In this document: in pieces, positions 26,993-34,800 of the stretch
How positions within the stretch are numbered: position 1 is the stretch's first letter
Layout: each line of letters starts with the position of its first letter
NCBI GenBank assembly: GCA_030142905.1
Contig: JASJOG010000047.1
Coordinates: forward strand, 1,507,001 to 1,571,000
Source of the DNA: Heliopora coerulea
Taxonomy: Eukaryota > Cnidaria > Anthozoa > Scleralcyonacea > Helioporidae
Length of the DNA: 64,000 nucleotides
Direction: 5' to 3'
Notes under the pieces: generated by a model
Told to the model about the DNA's origin: nothing
The model's database searches: none
What the model saw: the letters and a program-made list of their open reading frames with translations, nothing else
Translations under genes and position numbers: made by a program

Positions 26993-27171
26993 CGCGTATA
27001 TAACTACAGACGGAACCATTTCGACCTATTGGGCCTCATCAGTGTAGTGCTGACGAGCAGGATGGAGAAGCCTACATTATATAGGCAACTCAAATGTTCC
27101 ACACTTGTGGTACATCTAAGCCATGCCAGAGTGCTCTAACTAGAGACTAGTGAGCGTGCGCAAATTCGATA

Positions 27172-27222
<51 letters not shown>

Positions 27223-28804
27223 TGAAACTGGAATCAAAATTGTTATGAATAAGCTTTGTCAATCGGCTCACAAATTTGATATACCCGTCGAATGTATTAT
27301 TGAGGCGTTGGAAATTTGCCTTCGTAGAAATTGTTTCACCTTCCGTGGGCAATATTGGTTGCAAGAAAATGTTACTGCTATGGGTCCTAAGAATTCTTGT
27401 TCATATGCCGATGTTGTGGCTGAAAATATTGATGTACAGGTTTTAGCAGCATGCAGTGTGTATCTGGAACTTAGATGTTGGTATCGTTTTCGTGATGATA
27501 CCTTTGTTCTTTGGCGAGGGACAGTGGAACAACTTCAGGCATTTTTCCACCTTCTTAATACTTTTGATTCTTGTTTACAATTTACTATGGATATTGGTGG
27601 ACGTAATTTACATTTTCTTGATTTGGAAATTACTTTACTTGATAATAAGCTAGAAATATCCATATATAGTAAGCCTACTGATGCCCATATATATCTTAAT
27701 GCCAATTCATCACACCCGAGATCTCAAATACGTGGTATTGCCATGGGAGTAGCTTTAAGGTTGAGGCGCATATGTTCACAGGACCGTGACTTTCAGGAAA
27801 AAAGTAAAATTGTATTCCAAATTTCTTATTGATTGTGGTCATGATAGCAACCATGTTTACAATGCTTTTAAGGAAGTAGAATCTATGACAAGGGAGCAGG
27901 CACGTAAGAGTAAACCTAAGAAAAAAGGTAATAAAGGTGTGTTTGTAACTAAGTATAACCCCCGGGCTCCTGATATAGCCAGCATATTTCGTAAACATCG
28001 AGCTATCATTGACACGGATAAACGAGCGAGTGAAATATTGCTTCCCGGAGCTTTAGGAGTTGCTTACAGTAGAAGTGCCAATTTAAAAGAGTTATTGGCA
28101 CCCTCTAATCTTTATCGAGCTACTCAGAGTACAGGGAATGGCTGTAGTAGGTGTTTGAAAAAATGTGATTGTTGCAACAACTTTTTAATATCGGCAGAGT
28201 CATTTAGTTCCACTATCACTGGTAGATTGTATTATATTCGGAAAACATTTAACTGTTCTTCGCCTAATGTTGTTTATCTTGCTCAAGGTGTGACTTGTGG
28301 ATTGCAGGGTGTTGGATCCACGGTGAATTTTAAATCCCGTTTGGCCAGTTACAAGTCCCACATTAAGCGTCGGCGTAGGACCTGTGGTATTGTTAACCAT
28401 TTTATTGATAAACATGACAGCAATTTTTCTAGTTTGAAGTTTATTTTAATTGACCAAAACAAAGAAAATTTAAGAAAGTGTGTAAAATTTTGGATAGGTA
28501 CATTATTAACCAATGTGGGAGGGATGAATAGTACACATGACTTCTCGCAACAGTAATTTTTGGTATTTTTTGTATTTTAATTACTTTCTGTATTTTAATT
28601 ACTTCCTGTAATAGCTTATAAAACGGTTGTCATTTAATTTATGTACTTATATTTCTGATGAAGGCCGCTTCATACGGCCGAAAATTTAAAACAACCAAAA
28701 TATATTTTTAAAAAATTCCTCAAGTCGTGGTAGCGTTAATTTGTTTACTATATAATAAATGGTTTGTCTGCTGCCGGGTGCAGTTGGAACACTGGCGTTC
28801 TATG

Positions 28805-28844
<40 letters not shown>

Positions 28845-31800
28845 TACATATATACGTATATACATATATACATATATATGTATATGATATGATCGCCTAA
28901 GCGCGTGAAACTCAGAGTAGCGACAGCAAAATTTTGTCTTTTGTATTTACTTATTCGCTCTACCAGTAATGGTATTGAGCGCTCTATATTTTCATACCAA
29001 CGCTGTAACCTTCGTGGTACTCATCATTGGTGTACATATATACATATATACATATATACATATATACATGTATACATATATACACATATACATATATACA
29101 TATATACACATATACATATATTCATATACATATATAAGAATATAGAATATACCAAGTGAACCAAGATATGTATACCATACCAAGTGGTAGAGTGCTCGAT
29201 ACCGTAATTAGTAGAGCGGATATAAATGGATTAATGTAGTTCGTGATATTAAGCAAATAATTGTGGAAATACTGTTTTGGTTCATTTTCTTACCCACTGT
29301 CGTAAGGAACTTCGATTCCCGCAAGATTACTGTTCATGCATCCTGGAATCAGAAAGCTGAACGCAGTGAAAATCAAAATTGAATTGCAAACGAAACACAT
29401 CAAAGCTGCCTTCTTGCACGTGTCTTTTAGAGAAAAGACCCTAACTCCAAGCGATCCAAGTAGATTGCCAACTAAAACAAACAAACAAAAAAATTAGAGA
29501 CTCGATTAAGAGTTCCAGCATCTTAATGTTTTTACCCTCCTGATACGCCTTAGGAACGGTAGTCTGTGTGCAAGAGTGTGGGTGCACAAAGGGGTGGTTG
29601 TGGTGGTGGTGATGGTAGTATAGCTTTCTGTAGCTTCTTATACTTGCTAATCTAAACTGTTTTACCAAACTGGAATATGTGAAGCACTACTTCATATGAG
29701 AAACTGCGTGTAAAAAAGAGGCTCAAGCAACATGAAATTTAATAAAGAGTTATTGGAAAGAAAGAAGAAGACATGTCATTGAAAAACACTTATCTACGTA
29801 CGTACAACGCCGATGACGGATATCGCTGCCAGAAGGTATCCTGTTAATGCGGGATCCAACCCGAACTTTGATCGAAATAATTTTGAAATAAATACTACAA
29901 TGGTTGCACTGAATAAAAGCTCGAAACTAATGCCCAAGGAATTAAACAGATATGTCCAATTCATCAGAAGATTTTTAATTTCTGGTAAGAGATTTCGGAG
30001 TCTTGGAGTTTGCACACCATCGGCTGGTCTTAAGTGTCCTTGACGTATGTGTTTCTGTCTTAGATCTTTGGCACCTGGCATCTCTCGAGGGAATCCAAGA
30101 ATCAGTAAAGAACTTAAAATAACCAAAGTGCCAAAAATTGGGAAACCCAGCCACCAAGCGCCTATCCATCTCGGATCTTTTGGGGTTAAGTGAAGTCCTG
30201 AGGGGTGTGGAAAGAAAAAACAAAACATTAAGTTAACTACCAAATTAGCTAAAAAAATTAAAAGTTGAAATCTGTTTTTCAAGAATTGAAAAAACAATTT
30301 AAAGATTCATTAACATTTGACGATTGATTTAATAACTTCAAAACTTATCATGTCTCTCAGTAAGACCTCGCTCAAGCGTATAAGAAAGTGAAAACTAACC
30401 ACAGGGATTTCGTTTAGTATTTATGTGTATATTTAACAATTATTCACGGAAGTGGAGGTGAAGTCATGAGGTGAAGTCATGGTGTACAATTTCAGGGTAG
30501 AAAATTTGGTTAACTTTCTCAAAAATATCAATGGTCCACTCAAAAACAACAAACATTTACGTATTAACAGAAAGAAAACTACATAGGCTAATCTTTTATT
30601 TGACATGGTAATAAAATTGTCCAAAACCTTTCAAAATTTTTAACGTCGTAACCGTATTGTTCCCCAATGGTAATAATCAATATATCGATCTACCATTTAC
30701 TGGTTACTCCTTCAAAATAGTCGTGGAAAAGTTTCCCAATTCTGATTGGCTGAAAGCAGTGCAATTTGAAGTTTACACTACGCAGAAACATGGTAAAACA
30801 GTAATTTACACTTTTCGGCTCAGAATTACCTTTTTTTGACACTGGATTACTTTTTCATACACATTATTAATTGTTAACAGCATGATTTCTCGTGCAATTT
30901 GAGAAAACAAGCATTCGTGAGTTTTTCGAAGACCTCGAACAGCACACGTACTTCGGACTCGTGCTATTTTGATAGTCTTTGACAAGCTCGTTCGCTGGTG
31001 TTTTTTTCCAAATTGCACTGGAAAACGTTCGATTACCTGCATAAATTGACTGGTTTTGTTTGATATAGATTATAAAACAAATCCCAAAATTGAGGATATC
31101 TTAAAAATCCCAAGATTTGAGCTAACGACAAGACATGCGAATGATTGCGATAATATTTCTCGATTTGACAATGACTTTGTTATAAAGTCCAAATATTATT
31201 GCATTCATTCTCACGTCTTATCCACTCAAATACCGGATTTTCGAGATGTTCTTATTTTTCATGCTTTGTTTTATACTCTATTTTATGAAACTGTCTCCTG
31301 GCACTGGATTTTATTTGATATACCTGCTTAATATTGACGTATATAGTTAAGAACTTTCCTCCAAGTAAATATCCCAGACCAGGTCCACAAAAACTAGATG
31401 TGTACCAAATTCCCAGATAAATTGGCATCAATTTTGGCTCCACGTTTTCATCCAAGTAAGCCGGAAAAAGGGAAAAGAATGGAGAAAATCCTACTCCAAT
31501 CGTCATCTGGGCTACCACAAATATCACCATGTAATGCCAATCACCTCCATTGTTAGTATTGCAACTCAGCGAATCCTGATTGGTGGTAATGTTCATAACG
31601 CGACACAGCCCCCTGTTACGTATATTTGCAGGCTCATATTCATCGATCAGGAAATGGGGCAATGAGAACAAAAGCGCACCAAGTCCTCAAATGATTAAAA
31701 AAAGAAAACGTTACTCGCGTTATTCGATTTCCAAAGAAGGTTGCACGCACAACAACCCTCCATTACAACTACTACAAATCAAGGCCACATATCATCACGT

Positions 31801-34800
31801 CTTCTCATTCATAAAAATCACCTCAAATGAGAACAACGCCATTCACTATGACACAAAGTCGCAATCGTTACCCACGATCACAATCATCATCTTAGTTATT
31901 TCACAGCAACTACATCCCAGACCAAACATTGGCCTAAATTAATTATGATCTCGTTCAGGCTAATTGCAGGTTATTACCTAAACCCATCGGAACTACTGCC
32001 TTGCAAAAGCACCCTCCATCTCAAGGGTACCCACCATCACCATGGTTCGTTACAACTACCTCTGATTATAATCATCAATTAGAAAACCATTGCTGTTGCC
32101 ATGACCGATTCTCTTTCCATATCCATCCCTCATTTCAACATTTATGAACATGCCAGACGGTAGATATGACCAAGCTGTCAAAACCATACCGGAAAAATAA
32201 TCACTGTTGATCTTAATCAATAAGTATTACTTAGGTTAATCATATCATTGGTATTTTCTCATATTGCAACCATGGTCTTCTACTTATATGAACTATCACA
32301 CTTCATGACCCATCAGACCACCTATTATCCATTACGTATGCATATATTCTGTAAACAGGAATCTACCTTAAACAAGCTAGTACGGCAACGGCATAAGTAG
32401 GCCTTTTTGGCATTTGATTAGAACAACACATCATTAACGTCGTTATGAACTGTTGACATTGTTGATTGTTTTTCCTCCTTTGAAACTGTTCTAAGAAGCT
32501 GTGATCAATTCGTTTATATTGAAACAGCTGAAAGCGTTCTACCTTTAATGTGCTAACGTCGCCGTAAAACCGTGGAAATGTAGTCGATTACTTTCTGGGT
32601 AGAACTAGGAAAGTGTTCAAAATACTCCAGGGAGCACAAATGATTCAAATATGTTGTTTTAAATGAAAAATTCTATTGCAAGAACACGCTACTGTTGACA
32701 TTCTCCCTTAACGTCCGCAAAAATTTCATTATCATTACCAAATTTCTCAATCGTTTCCTGGCTGCATGTCTCTCCTTGAAGAGTAAAATCGTCTGGCTTT
32801 GGCCAGAGTAAAGTAATAGAAGACTGATCCTACTAGGAAAGAGTTAATTGAGACAGGTTATTACCCTTTCTCGGTAGGAAGTCTCTCCTTTACGATCTTG
32901 CCAAGAAAGAGTTAATTGTAACCATGACTACCTTATCCTAAGACGAGTATCCTACCAAGTGCAACTATGCTCATTCAGGGGCGTAACCAGAGGGGGGGGT
33001 GTTGGGGGGTCGCAACCCCTGCCCTTTTCGTGGGGAAATCTTATTTGTGCTCTATATTAGTGACAGCTTTTTGCCCTCACCTCGCATAGCCACGTAGACC
33101 TGCTTCACTCGAAATGATCAAAATCGCCCGCGCGGTGCCTTCATGCTACCATCCGACCCCTGCCCTTCGAGATTCCGGGTGCGTCTCTGCCTCATTATCC
33201 GTACTACACATCTAGATAACTACTTTTGATTTGTTAACATTTGATCATCTGCTCATAATTCTGTGTTTCAGCTCACCTGTGCATGCAGCTCCACCTCCAA
33301 TCCATTTGATTTTGTTGCAATAGTCACCATAGTAACTGATAAATACGATCAGCACCAGTGCACTCATGTCATTAGCTGAAGCAATAATTCCCAATTGTTT
33401 ACCTGAAAGACTGAACCTTCTTTCAATACTTGGCAAAACAAAGTATGCCAGACCGTGTGCAGCAATACCTAGTCGATGGTAATAACAATATTAGTATGGC
33501 GAAAACAAAAACTGAAATATTAGGAGTATCATTATTTGTAGGTGTAAGAAGATGAGCAAGAGTAACAACAGATGAAATGGGAAAAGAAGATTGGATAAGG
33601 AGAAGAACGAACACAAACAAAAGGAGAACCACAAGGATCAGGACTACTATCTCCCCTTACAAAACCGGGCGAGCTATCGTCATCAGAATTTAATACAAAA
33701 ACAACAGGTAAGGGCTTGACAAACCAATTCCAATGTTGGGTTACCTACATTGAATTACTAACTGCTTCTGAAATCATAAAATGTGCACTTTAACGGAGAC
33801 GGCATCAAATGGGGAAAGGGGACCATTAGGTCATTTTTGTGACTTGTGTCCGTACCGATTTGTTGAGGTGGAGCGAGATGGAGAGCAAGGTCGTGATCTT
33901 GTCCTTATTGTATTTCAAGTATTTACTTTGTTGTATGTCATAAAAGTAGCTTCGAAATAATTTTCAGCGGACCTAAAATCCATCTTAAACGACTTTCATA
34001 GCCCCCCGCAATTTTCTTTCCACAGTGGTTAAGAACGAGTGAGAACTTAACTTGACATGCATGTTGCATCGACAGTCATATCTAGTGCTGGTCAGTGGTT
34101 ATCTATCAGTATATTAGATTAGATTGAGGTTAGACCTCTGCGGGCGGATGGGACATTTACTTGAAGATCAACGAATTAATGTGAAATGTTGATACAATAC
34201 GGAAGAAGATCAAAGGATTTGGGTTAGTCAAAACTTCAAGCTTTGCAAATATGGGGGATTCACTTGCTATGTCTGTTGCGTTGATTCGGTCGTTCCATGT
34301 CTCAAGCCCCAAAAGCCTAAGGAGGCATTACAAACTACCAAGTGTTTTCGTTACATAGATACTGTGATCCAAAGATTCGGGATGTTGAAAGACTTGAGAA
34401 AAGTATAAAAACACATGACTTTCTAGGCGAGTGTCTGGTGTTGAAAAATTACAGATGGACTCTTTTCACACTGGCCAAGAAGTGTATGTGATCATCTTCT
34501 AAATGGACTCACAACTATAGCAATGGAATTAGACAGGAATTTGAATTTGTATTGACGAAAACAAGATCACCAACGAGGTCACGTCCTTATCAGTGACTTC
34601 CTTAAACTCCAAATTATTGGTCCTTTGACAGGGTTTGATTCATTTAGATAGTGAAGATTTAGTATTTCGCTGCTCAGATTATACTTAAGCATGCATCAAA
34701 ACTGATTTCATTGAACTCAATTTAGAAATGTTCATCACAGCATAACAATTGAATTCTATTTTTATAATATAATGGTAATCCAGCGTGATCGACTTAGTGA

